Shown: in pieces, positions 1-9,372 of the stretch
Layout of the letters: each line of letters starts with the position of its first letter
Position numbering within the stretch: position 1 is the stretch's first letter
Assembly: GCA_030848705.1 (NCBI GenBank)
Contig: CM061243.1
Location: 101,492,436-101,556,435 of the forward strand
Direction of reading: 5' to 3'
Source: Heracleum sosnowskyi
Lineage: Eukaryota > Streptophyta > Magnoliopsida > Apiales > Apiaceae
Length of the DNA stretch: 64,000 bases
Program-made: the position numbers and the translations under genes
Notes under the pieces: generated by a model
The model's database searches: none
Told to the model about the DNA's origin: nothing
What the model saw: only the letters and a program-made list of their open reading frames with translations

Positions 1-1646
1 AAATTCTGTTGATATCATAATGCCTGTTTCATATCAGACTTAATCTTGTTGAGCATGTCATTGTTTATTCTTCATTAATATCCCAGTTGTTACATCGATT
101 TCGTTGATGTTTATTATATTGTCATTTTTCATGTGCACCTCCCAATATTGTGTCGATCTCGTCGATACTAGATTATATTGTTATTCCTTGATGGATTCTT
201 CATAATTGAATTGTTTCCTGGACGTGAGTTTTCCAGCAATTGTTGTATTAGGGTTGTCGATTCTTCCGACACCTGATTGTCGAAGTAAGGTTGTCAATTG
301 TACTGACACCTGACGTATATAATATAGAATTGGAATGTTTTAAAATGGGACCAGTAATTGGTCGGGCCATATTTATGGTCGGAATAAATTAAGGCCCAGA
401 TTGGCCTAGGATCCAGTAGAGGACTTTGCTATAAGCAAGTCCGGGGTTGATGCGTGGCTGGCCAGCAACACAACCTTTGATTTGATAAATGTGAAAAATC
501 CAATTCTAATATCAATTTTCATTTCTAGGATGAGTTACATCCGTATATTTTGTACTTGTGAGTTATGCCCTGATATTCAGGATTATTCGTTGCGCGAAGT
601 TGTTGGTTGTTGATTAATAAATGGTGGTTTCAATCTTGCTGAAATCACTTACTCTTAATTCATTTGGATTCCAAATAGTCAAAATCCACATCCTTGATTC
701 CATTAGTAGTCGTGAGATATCTATTCTGATGAGTTTTATTCATACCGTGTATCCAGTCGGTACCATGTTGAAGTCTTGAAGTGCGTTCTTTGTTCCATGA
801 CCGAGCGCGTTGGCTCATTCTTACTCCTTGATTATTCTACCCTTCCAGAGTTGTTGGTTTCAGAGAATGTTGTGAATAGATCTGTTATCTTCAAATTAGT
901 ATCTTTATACAAACTGTGGTCTTAAAGACATATGAGTTATACTTAATTCGTATTTTCTACATACTATTGTAGTTATTGTTGATTTGGTCGCCGTGACGGC
1001 CAATATAAACCTTTTTGTGTTTTAAACTATTCAGTTGCGAGAAGCTGAATGAGAAATTGTGATAAATTACTAAACTTGATTTGAGAAGTTTTAAAGATTT
1101 CAAATGTTCAAAAACAAAAGTTTGTTATTTGAAAATCCAAAGTTTATTTTGGAAACCTTTCGTATTATATTTGATAATGCACTTGCTGAGCAATTCATTC
1201 GCTCATACTTGTTTTCCTTATATATATTTTAGCCTGCCAGTAAGAAGGTATATTGGCGAGAGTTGTCCGCGTAGCTGATCAGAGATGGGAAAGGATATTA
1301 GTGTAAAGACGTTCTGATCCAGAGCATTTGGAGCTAGTGAGAGGTTTTGTATATAGATGTTTTCTATTGAATAATATATTGTATAAGATTAGTTGCCTGG
1401 TCTACTTCTTATCGAAGTTATACTAGTGTATTAGAATTTTTGTAAAGAGAATGGTTGTAAAGAAGAAAGATTGTTGTAATAAAATTTTGGATTCTTGTTT
1501 CTAGCACTATAACCTTTAAAGATTCTTGGTAGAGTTGGGGTCACATATATTATTATTATTGTGTTGATTTTATATTGAACAGGTTGTTTGGATTAAGGGT
1601 GCAGTGTGATGACCAAATCCTTTGACCCCGGATTTGGGGCGTTACA
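1..1646 (+). mobile_element. Gypsy-type LTR remnant, left end outside window
   Basis: AT-rich sequence without a sustained coding frame. It ends in a run reading CCGGATTTGGGGCGTTACA, which resembles the 3' ends of long Ty3/gypsy (Tekay/Del-like) LTRs that finish in ...TTACA. No primer binding site follows position 1646, so this looks like a solo or truncated LTR, not a 5' LTR. Its start lies before the window, so no TSD can be tested. It lies upstream of the captured epimerase exon and may be nested in the same CACTA element. The family assignment rests on memory of the terminal motif only. Confidence 0.35.
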
Positions 1647-1941
1647 ACATTGGTGTTGCATTAGACATGCCGACCTCGTAGCCTTCTGAAGTTCTTTACT
1701 GAAATTTAATCAAGATTGTTATATGATTTGAAAGACTGGAATTTTAGATAATGAGTGTGTTCTGATCATATTTAGGTTCAGGTGATGTTGATTTCAGGGT
1801 TTGCCCAAGATTTGAGCTTTATTTTGCTCTTTTATGATTGTTCAGTTCTTCGATTTGATGTGAATGTTGGATGAGTTTGTTGTTGTTGTTGTTGAATAGT
1901 TATTTTGTAACTTATTGTTTGGTTTATAATTGTTTGATCAG

Positions 1942-2068
1942 AATGGTGATGCACCTTATTTTGGCTGCATTGTGGGCCGGGTTGCAAATATGATCAAAGA
2001 TGGAAAGTTTACACTCGATGGGGTTGATTACTCTCTCTCTGTCAACAAGCCACCAAACAGTCTCCATG
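1942..2068 (+). pseudogene. Aldose 1-epimerase (galactose mutarotase) single-exon fragment
   Basis: A 127-bp exon-like block preceded by ...TTGATCAG and followed by GT. It translates in one frame to a stretch containing APYFGCIVGRVAN, DGKFTLDGVDYSL and NKPPNSLHG. These are conserved in plant aldose 1-epimerases, which interconvert alpha and beta anomers of galactose or glucose. No upstream or downstream epimerase exons were recognised: the next exon block belongs to a different enzyme. It is therefore a captured fragment inside the CACTA element and not a functional gene. The splice borders are intact, so it could be spliced into a chimeric transcript. Confidence 0.8.
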
Positions 2069-2427
2069 GTATTACTTTCTCCAGAAGTGATGACATGTTT
2101 TTAAGTTAAATGTTTAGTCTGCATAAGATTTTGGTAAGTGTGAAAAAGTCTACATGTAAATGGTTAGGTTCTCTCTGTCGTAGGGAATTGCATACACTCT
2201 GTTCTTGTAAGGCAAACAGTTGAAGCTTAAAGGATTTGATAATCATAGTCATATGAGGTCTCTATATCATGTATATGTGTGTTTGTGATGATAAAAATAG
2301 TGTTTAAACATTCAGGATGTAAACAACCCTTAATAGCTCGATTTTTTTATTTGCTTAATTACCTCAATTTAAGATCAGTATCACTTCTAACACCCTTGAA
2401 TTTGGTTATGTTATTTTGTAAATCTAG

Positions 2428-2597
2428 CAAGGCATATATCTAATACAAAGGCATACGGTGTGAATGTTGTCGTAGCTGTCAACATGTTCTCAACTCATAC
2501 CGAGGCTGAAATAAATGCTGTTAGGTCTGCATCATTAGCAGCCGAAGCATTTGATGCTGTTCTCTGCACTCATCATGCCCATGGTGGAAAAGGAACG
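2428..2597 (+). pseudogene. Formate-tetrahydrofolate ligase single-exon fragment
   Basis: A 170-bp exon-like block preceded by AATCTAG and followed by GTTAGT. One frame reads RHISNTKAYGVNVVVAVNMF, then TEAEINAVRSA, FDAVLCTHHAHGGKG. This is the signature of formate-tetrahydrofolate ligase (10-formyl-THF synthetase), the one-carbon enzyme ligating formate to THF. The frame has no stop. The enzyme is normally over 600 residues and no other exon is present. It lies in the same orientation, 359 bp after the epimerase exon, which points to serial gene capture by one transposon. Confidence 0.8.
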
Positions 2598-3364
2598 GTT
2601 AGTACTATGCTCTTATTATTTCAGTCCTAAAATAAATGTGTACTTATAAATTTTAAAAGTCTGTTGGGGTATGCATTAAATACAACAAGCCTTAAAACCT
2701 CCTGGATCAATACTAACCTCCAAAACAAACAAATTTGTAAAGAAAAAAAAATATTGCAAAGGTGGGTGTTATATTTGCATAATACTACAGAATAAATTAA
2801 TATTTATAATATGTTTGAACTTGTTTGTCCTTTAAATCAATTTTCTGGAACCTGCAAAAATTGTTGGAAAGGATAGTTACACATTGTAACCTGCGTTTAA
2901 ACGTCTCACTTGTGAAAATACATACAATTGTTCTTGCAGGTCAACCTCAGGTACATTTTAAACATCTCACTTCTGAAAATACAATTGTTCTTACAGGTCA
3001 ATCTCAGGTACATTTTATACGTACAATAAGTTCTCCGAGAATGTCTATAATCAGGTACGACATCTATTGTATACCTTATGTCATTTTGATACATTATTTT
3101 AATTTTTCTTGTTGCTGCTATTACATAAAAATTTTAGTCTATCGCAGATGCAATTAAATAATACAATATAGTTAACTATTTTGATTTTTGAAAATTGATT
3201 TTTTTTCTTTGCATTTAGTAGTTATAGTTCTTTTTTTTTCTTTTTTTTTTTGCATTTAGAAGTTATAGTTCAAGATACACGTGAATGTTAAATGCTTCAA
3301 TATTTCTATAAATTAAGCAACATGATATGTAAGGTTTTTGATTGCTCCGTACTGATTGTTGCAG
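2598..3364. other. Non-coding spacer with a short tandem duplication
   Basis: AT-rich intron-like sequence inside the CACTA element. Near 2920-3020 a block of about 58 bp is tandemly duplicated. Each copy ends CAG, GTCAAYCTCAG, GTACATTTTA, so it looks like an 11-nt segment flanked by splice-like signals. A T-rich tract lies at 3220-3255. No coding similarity was recognised. Confidence 0.4.
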
Positions 3365-3490
3365 TGTCATTCCCCTGACCAACACAACACCAAGAAAAGA
3401 GCCAAGCAAAGCAGGTGGCGGTCTGAATTCAAGGAAAATGTCAAAATCAGAAGCAAAATTGAAGAACTTGATTTTGTAATATTAAACTAG
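3365..3490 (+). pseudogene. Possible captured terminal exon, unidentified
   Basis: A 42-codon open frame starts directly after a TTGCAG acceptor-like site and ends at TAG (3488-3490). It encodes a basic segment (KKRAKQSRWRSEF, then KSKIEELDF-like charged sequence). No family was recognised. It could be a third captured exon of the CACTA element or simply chance. Confidence 0.25.
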
Positions 3491-3711
3491 AAATCCTTCT
3501 ATTAGTATTTTGAACATTAATGTACTGTTTATTCCAAGTGTATACTAGCAAAAATCCTTTAAATTTATTTCAATCAAATTTGTGTTATATTTTTATTTTT
3601 TTGTAGTTCATGTTTGTTGACAGGATCAAATATATATATAAATCAGGTTAAAATATTGAATAAAAATGAACAGAATATTTTGAAATTTTTAATTTTTTTA
3701 AAACTTTAGGC

Positions 3712-4046
3712 GTCGGTTATAAGCGCAAGCGATGCTAAAGACCAGCACCTAATGTGTCGGCATTCCAGGCAACCGACGCTATTGGTCAACACTTATTGCG
3801 TCGGCATTCCATGCAACTGACGCTATTTGTCAGTACTTATAGCGTCGGTTTTCTAGACAACCGACGCTATTTTAGGTATCTATAGCGTCGGTTATTGTGC
3901 ATTTTGCGTTGGTTGTTTAACCGACGGTAATGAATTTTAAGCGACGCTGTTTTGATCGACGCTATAGGTCCCCTACATATACTACACCTTTTAACCGACG
4001 CTATAGCTCTTTTTGACCGACGCTATAGGCCCATTCTGTACTAGTG
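3712..4046. repeat. CACTA subterminal repeats and terminal inverted repeat
   Basis: More than ten copies of the core AGCGTCGGTT occur in both orientations within about 330 bp, some decayed (GCGTCGGCATT, AACTGACGCTA). They lead to the TIR ending TCTGTACTAGTG at 4046. In CACTA elements such subterminal motifs are the binding sites of the TNPA-type transposition protein. Confidence 0.8.
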
Positions 4047-5965
4047 GTTCCACGTCAATCCCAATTGCCATGCAATAATCATTAAAAGATTGAGAATTAA
4101 ATTCTCCTGCATTATCCAATCGGATTTTCTTGATTGCATGATCAGGGAATTGTGTACTTAATCGGATTATTTGGGCAAAAAGTCTTGCAAATGCAACATT
4201 ACGAGTGGACAATAAACTAACATGCGACCAGCGGGTCGATGCATCTATAAGTACAATAAAGTACTGAAATGGCCCACTTGATGGGGTAATAGGTCCACAT
4301 ATATCTCCTTGAATTCGCTCTAAAAATTATGGACATTCAATTGCAACTTTCATAGGTGATGGCCTTGTTATTAATTTTCCTTGGAAACAAGGAACACAAG
4401 AAAAATCCTTGGACAATGGAACAATCTTGTTCTTTAAAGGATGCCCATTTGAATTTTCTATAATTCTTTGCATCATTGTTGAACCCGGATGGCCTAAACG
4501 ATCATGCCATATAAGAAAATTATCCGGGTCTGATAGTTTTTGGCTCATCACCATGTGCGTCTCTACTGGATTAATAAAGGTATAATATAATCCAGATTTA
4601 TATGATGGGATCTTTTCTATTATTTGTTTCCTCCCAGAGACTATTGACGTGATACATAGATATTCATCGTCATTTTCATTTGTAGTCTCAATATGATAGC
4701 CATTGTGGCGTATATCTTTGAAACTCAAAAGGTTTCGTTTTGATCGGGTGGAAAACATTGCATTCTCAATAAATAAACGTGTACCATTAGGTAACACTAT
4801 ATTTGCTTTTCCGGAGCCTTCAATAAGGTCTGATGCACCCGATATTGTATTTACATTAGCTTTAGCTAATATGAGATGCGAAAAATATCATTTATTTTTC
4901 AAAATTGTATGTGTCATTGCACTATCCGCCAGACAAAATGATTCCTCATCTTTCATTGCACATAATGAGAAATTACTGGCCATATTTCTTCACAAAGCAA
5001 ATATATAAATGAATATTAGAAAATTAATATTCAAAAACATCTCATTCATGATTAAGGAAATTACATATAATGCATAAAGAAAAGCCAAATATTTTGGAGT
5101 TTGAACATAATTATTAAAAACAAGCAAAGTTTTATGACTTAATTATTGTCAGCAAGATGCTTTGAGGTACGACATGTACGTCTCCAATGAACTTTCATTC
5201 CACAACGGTTACAAATACTTTCACCTCTTTTAACCATTGCACCACCTTCAGGTTTCTCCTCATTTCTTGTCCACTTGTGGTGGCGAGGCTTCTTTTTGTA
5301 GTTGGAATATTTTTGATGATTATAACCTCGACCATGCCCAAAATCACGACCACGGGCACGTCCATATCCACGCCCACGCCCAAATGGCTTACTTTGTCCA
5401 TATTCATTACTAGTCACAACATTCACTTCAGGGAATGGTGTTGAGCCAGTTAGACGTGCTTGGTGGTTTTTCAACAAAAGTTCACTATTTTGCTCGGCAA
5501 GAAGTAGTACCGAAATAAGCTCAGAATATTTTGTGAATCCTCGTTAACGATATGGTTGTTGTAATAGCATATTGTTGGCATGGAAAGTGGAATATGTTTT
5601 TTCCAACATATCTTTATCAGTGATATTCTCCCCATATAATTTCAATTGAGATGTGATTTTAAACATAGTAGAGTTAAACTCGCTCACACTTTTGTAATCT
5701 TGCAAGCGCAAGTGTAGCCAATCATAGCGAGCTTTAGAGAGTATCATCGTGTTTTGGCGGTCATATATTTCTTTGAGATCACGCTAAAGAGTTGATGGAT
5801 CTTTAATAGTCAAATATTCTGTTTTCAATCCTTCATCAAGGTGATGGCGGATGAATATCATAGCTTTTGCCTTGTCTTGCTCGGAGGTTTTATTTTCCTC
5901 TTTTATGGTGTCACCAAGACCCATAACACTAAGATGGATTTCAGTATCAAGAATCCATGTCAAGA
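4047..5965 (-). mobile_element. Ty1/copia fragment (gag, protease, integrase N-part), decayed
   Basis: On the minus strand, from 5965 down, frames recover copia gag (ARYDWLHLRLQDYKSV, LLQQPYR, NHQARLTGSTPFPE), a CCHC knuckle (CNRCGMKVHWRRTC, about 5210), a protease remnant (CLADSAMTH, about 4930), the GAG-pre-integrase zinc domain (WHDRLGHPG ... CVPCFQGK) and the start of the integrase core (RLDNAGEF, about 4110). Stops and frameshifts interrupt it. It has no LTRs, is cut at 4046 by the CACTA terminus and joins Athila sequence at about 5965. It is an old, immobile fragment. Confidence 0.85.
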
Positions 5966-6425
5966 ATCCACTAACCTAACGCTCTCTACATGGGTATTAT
6001 TGTATAAGCCTTTTGGGGTCTCATCCATTGCACGGTCAAATAAGCATGTGTGTCGTAATAAAGCATGATTTCCTGTCTAACTCAAGTGGAGGTTGAGGTG
6101 TCTTTTAGTGGTTTCTTGTGTCTAGAGTTCATTCTATTTATAAGCTTGTGGTTGTTTTGGTGAAGAATAGGATATGGTCTTGATTTAGTTTGGGAGTATA
6201 TTGATGAGCATCGCACACACGCACGTTTCTGTGTTTGTATTGTTAGTATACGGGGATTTTGTCGAGCTCTGTTTGGAAGATTGCATTCTTGAGATGTTGG
6301 CTTGTTGATTGGTTGTGGTTAGTCTGAGGGGATCGTCTGCATTAGCATTCTAGTTGCATTCATGCATTGCATTATATATAGAGTCTATTTATGCTTGAGG
6401 ACAAACATCGGTTTAAGTTTGGGGG
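5966..6425 (+). mobile_element. 3' internal tail of a second Athila copy
   Basis: This block is nearly identical to 15666-16125, the segment just before the 3' LTR of the adjacent Athila, including the polypurine tract AAGTTTGGGGG that directly precedes the LTR. The LTR at 6426 is therefore preceded by internal 3' sequence instead of a target site. The similarity starts abruptly at ATCCACTAACC next to copia DNA. It suggests an LTR-internal-LTR-internal-LTR tandem whose left part was deleted. Confidence 0.85.
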
Positions 6426-6678
6426 TGTGATAAGTGGATTCTATATCTACTTGGAATGCTTCTAATCAGCTTAAATCGATTGTTTTAACTCAAGTATTTG
6501 GTGTTTTTAACGTGTTTGTTAAGTATTGTGTGCAGAGGTGAGATTCGAAGCAGTTAGGTGAATAAAGTCTCCAAGTCTGGTGGTTATGTGAACTTAAGAA
6601 GTGGAGGCCAAACAAGTATAAGAAGTCGCAAGAAAAAGTCAAGAAATGAGTTTTGAAGAATTCTGGACAGAGGCTCAA

Positions 6679-6711
6679 GCGCGCCCGCGCCCTTGGAAGC
6701 GCGCCCGCGCC
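6679..6711 (+). repeat. GC-rich direct repeat pair in Athila 5' LTR
   Basis: Two copies of GCGCGCCCGCGCC separated by a few bases, in an otherwise AT-rich LTR and preceded by AATTCTGGACAGAGGC. The same block recurs at 9376-9428, 13502-13535 and (expanded) 16380-16462. Confidence 0.85.
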
Positions 6712-6782
6712 TGGTAGATTGCTGAAGAAGCCAAATTCTGTTCTGAAAAGGAAACCAGCGAAGACCAGTCAACAAAAGAGCC

Positions 6783-6790
6783 TATATAAA
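6783..6790 (+). promoter_or_regulatory. Athila LTR TATA box
   Basis: TATATAAA inside AGAGCCTATATAAACAATT, also present at the same place in the 3' LTR (16534-16541). It is the likely core promoter of the genomic RNA. Confidence 0.6.
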
Positions 6791-7799
6791 CAATTGGTGG
6801 ACGATTTCAGAGACATACAATCATATATCTACCTACATATACATCGACCGGCAAGGAGAACAAGAAGACGGCTGATTACGAAGATCTAGTTTTCAACTTA
6901 TCTTTGTATTCTTCTAATTAGGCGATACTTTGGATTCTCGTTTGTTTCTTCATAAACCCTAGTACTTTTATTTAGTATTCCAGACATATTTATTATCATG
7001 TTTTCATCAGAACCCACGATGATGAACAGTTCGATTATGAACTAATCGTTGTCGTGGGATTCTAACGGATTTATTTATGGATTTTAGTAGTTAATTGTTT
7101 TAAAGATATGTGTGCGATGGCTAATTGATAACCTAGTTTGGTTGTGCTTATTATTCTTGGATGCGTAGCTAACATCTAAATTGTTTGTTAATCTCTATTG
7201 ATTGCGAAAGTGGATATAGAGGTTTAGAACTTGCCATGCTAGCATAGGTTTATGTATGTTTGTCATGCATGATTCGTAGGTGATTTTAACCATCTTACCC
7301 GCCCTATGTAATCTGAATGGATAACTTGCTCGTTAAACCGTTATGTTTTCAAATCTTATAGACATATAGGGTCTAAACATAATTGGTGTCTGCTCAACTT
7401 CTATCTCTTTTGTGGATGTTTGAGTGGTTTGGTATACGTATACTGAAAGGTAGCTTATACTGATTTCGTGTTATCCGATTAGTTGTCACAACTGTCACAT
7501 ACATTGATTAAAGATAAAAGACTCTAGATGAAGTATTTAATGAAGTTAGGATCCCATGTTTTATTCTCATAAGTAATTCGACAGTAATTTCCTTAGTTAA
7601 ATATAGTCTTGATAAGTTGCTTAGTTAATTTAGTTGATAAACACACAACCTTGATATTTGTCTTAGCATTGAACAATAGCCATACATTGTTGCATAAGTG
7701 CATAACTGTGGTAAACCAGTCTCTGTGGGAACGAACTCTACTTATTCATATATTATTTGTGACCGCGTACGCTTGCGTGATTTTGTGCGAACAAGTTTT

Positions 7800-7817
7800 T
7801 GGCGCCGCTGCCGGGGA
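7800..7817 (+). other. Athila primer binding site (tRNA-Asp type)
   Basis: TGGCGCCGCTGCCGGGGA, six bases after the LTR end. It matches the complement of the plant tRNA-Asp 3' end with one apparent mismatch. This PBS is characteristic of Athila/Calypso elements. Confidence 0.85.
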
Positions 7818-7937
7818 CTCGGTGTTATTTATATAGTTTATGTGTTTGTCATCAGTGGTCGTTAAAGTTCACTGACTCGGATTATTCTCATCAATTTTAC
7901 TTTGTTTGGTGTGTTTCAGATACTTTAGTGAGCGTGT

Positions 7938-9356
7938 ATGCGAACACGTTCTCAATCTCGGAAAGAAGAACTTGAATTGAATCTAGTTATGGGAGAACCA
8001 GTAGCAGAAACGAAGGCTTTGAAGGACTATTCTCAGCCGAAGATCAATGACATTCAATCTAGCATTGTCAGGCCAGCTATTGCAGCTAATACTTTTGAAA
8101 TCAAGCCTGGCACGATTTAGATGGTGCAAAATTCAGTTCAGTTTGGGGGTGCTCCAACGGAAGATCCTAATATGCATATTAGGGATTTCATTGAGATTTG
8201 CGACACCTTCAAGTTCAACGGAGTGTCGGAAGATGCCGTGAAGCTGAGACTTTTCCCATTTTCTCTGAGGGATAAAGATAAGGGCTGGTTACATTCTCTA
8301 CCAGCAGGTTCTATTGCTACATGGGAGGATCTTGCTCAGAAGTTTCTCACCAAATTCTTCCCGATGGCTAAAACAGCAGCAATCAGGAATGCTCTTACTC
8401 AGTTTGCACAGCATTCTGGAGAAACTTTATGTGAAGCTTGGGAGCGCTACAAGGAGATGCTTAGGAAGTGTCCTCATCATGGAATGTCTGATTGGATGGT
8501 GATCAATTGTTTTTATAATGGTCTGGGAGGTCAATCACGACCAATGCTTGATGCGGCATCAGGTGGAGCTCTTTGGGCTAAAAGCTACGAGGAAGCGTAC
8601 GAACTTATTGAGATGATGGCTGCTAATGAATACCAGAATCCAACTCAGAGGTTATCACAAGGCAAGGTAGCAGGAATTCTGGAAGTGGATGCAGCTACGG
8701 TAATAGCAGCCCAGTTAAAGGCTTTGTCCATAAAGGTGGATTCTTTGTCCAACTATGAAGTTCAGCAGTTGGCTAGTGTGTGTGAGCTATGTGCAGGTGC
8801 ACATGACACGACTCAGTGTGCCATATCTAGTGAATCGGCACAGTTTGTGAGCAATTTCCAAAGACCACAACAGCCAGTGCCTAACACCTATCATCCGAAT
8901 AACATGAATCATCCGAATTTCAGCTGGAGTAACAATCAGGGTGGCCAGCAACAACCACAGCAGCCGTATCAGCAGTATCAAGGTCAGCAGTATGGAGCTA
9001 AGCAATTTAACTCTTCTGGTTTTCAGCAGCAGTATGCTCCAAGGCAACCGTATCAACCACCAGGTTTTCAACAACCATCACAAGGCAATGTTGGTCAGTC
9101 GTCTAATGAAAAATCTGAATTGGAGGAATTGAGGCTAATGTGCAAGAGCCAAGCTGTTTCCATCAAGACTCTGGAGAATCAAATCGGTCAGATTGCCAAT
9201 GCCTTGTTGAATAGACCACAGGGAACTCTCCCTAGTGATACGGCAGCTAATCCAGGCAAAAGAGAGGTCAAGGAACATGTAAAAGCAGTTACCTTGCGAT
9301 CTGGAAAGGTTACGAGTGATCAGAACTCAGAAACAGAGCAAAACGGAAAAAATTGA
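7938..9356 (+). pseudogene. Athila gag with an in-frame stop
   Basis: The frame opens at ATG 7938 (MRTRSQSRKEELE), has a TAG at 8118-8120, and continues in the same frame from ATG 8121 for 411 residues. The retrotransposon gag core is visible (RDFIEICDTFKFNGVSEDAV, WEDLAQKFLTKFFP, LCEAWERYKEMLRKCP). It is followed by a CELCAG...H...C-type zinc-like stretch (about residue 220 of the 411) and a long Gln/Pro-rich tract. It would form the particle core. The stop removes the N-terminal 60 residues unless read through or reinitiated. The frame ends at 9356, one frame away from pol. Confidence 0.88.
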
Positions 9357-9372
9357 AAATCGAGCAGAATGA

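Larger units (their letters stand above)
1647..4046. mobile_element. CACTA (En/Spm) transposon, one end, carrying host exons
   Basis: The right terminus at 4046 reads, on the minus strand, CACTAGTACAGAATGGGCC, a CACTA-type terminal inverted repeat. Next to it lie about 330 bp of subterminal repeats (TAGCGTCGGTT and its complement), the hallmark of this superfamily. Inside are exon-sized fragments of two unrelated host genes at 1942-2068 and 2428-2597, so it behaves as a gene-capturing (Pack-type) element. No transposase is visible and the other terminus was not found in the window. The 3-bp TSD cannot be checked. The element end directly abuts a copia integrase fragment, consistent with insertion into that copia element. 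Confidence 0.7.
6426..7793 (+). repeat. Athila 5' LTR
   Basis: Starts TGTGATAAGTGG directly after a PPT and ends GTGCGAACA just before the PBS. It matches 16126-17543. It contains a TATA box (TATATAAA, 6783-6790) and a pair of GCGCGCCCGCGCC blocks at 6679-6711 that read into the leader region. Confidence 0.92.

Noticed and set aside
6653..6889. A 78-codon ORF in the Athila LTR spanning the GC-rich block
   Set aside because: Lies across the LTR TATA box and is not kept in the other LTR because the GC block changes length.
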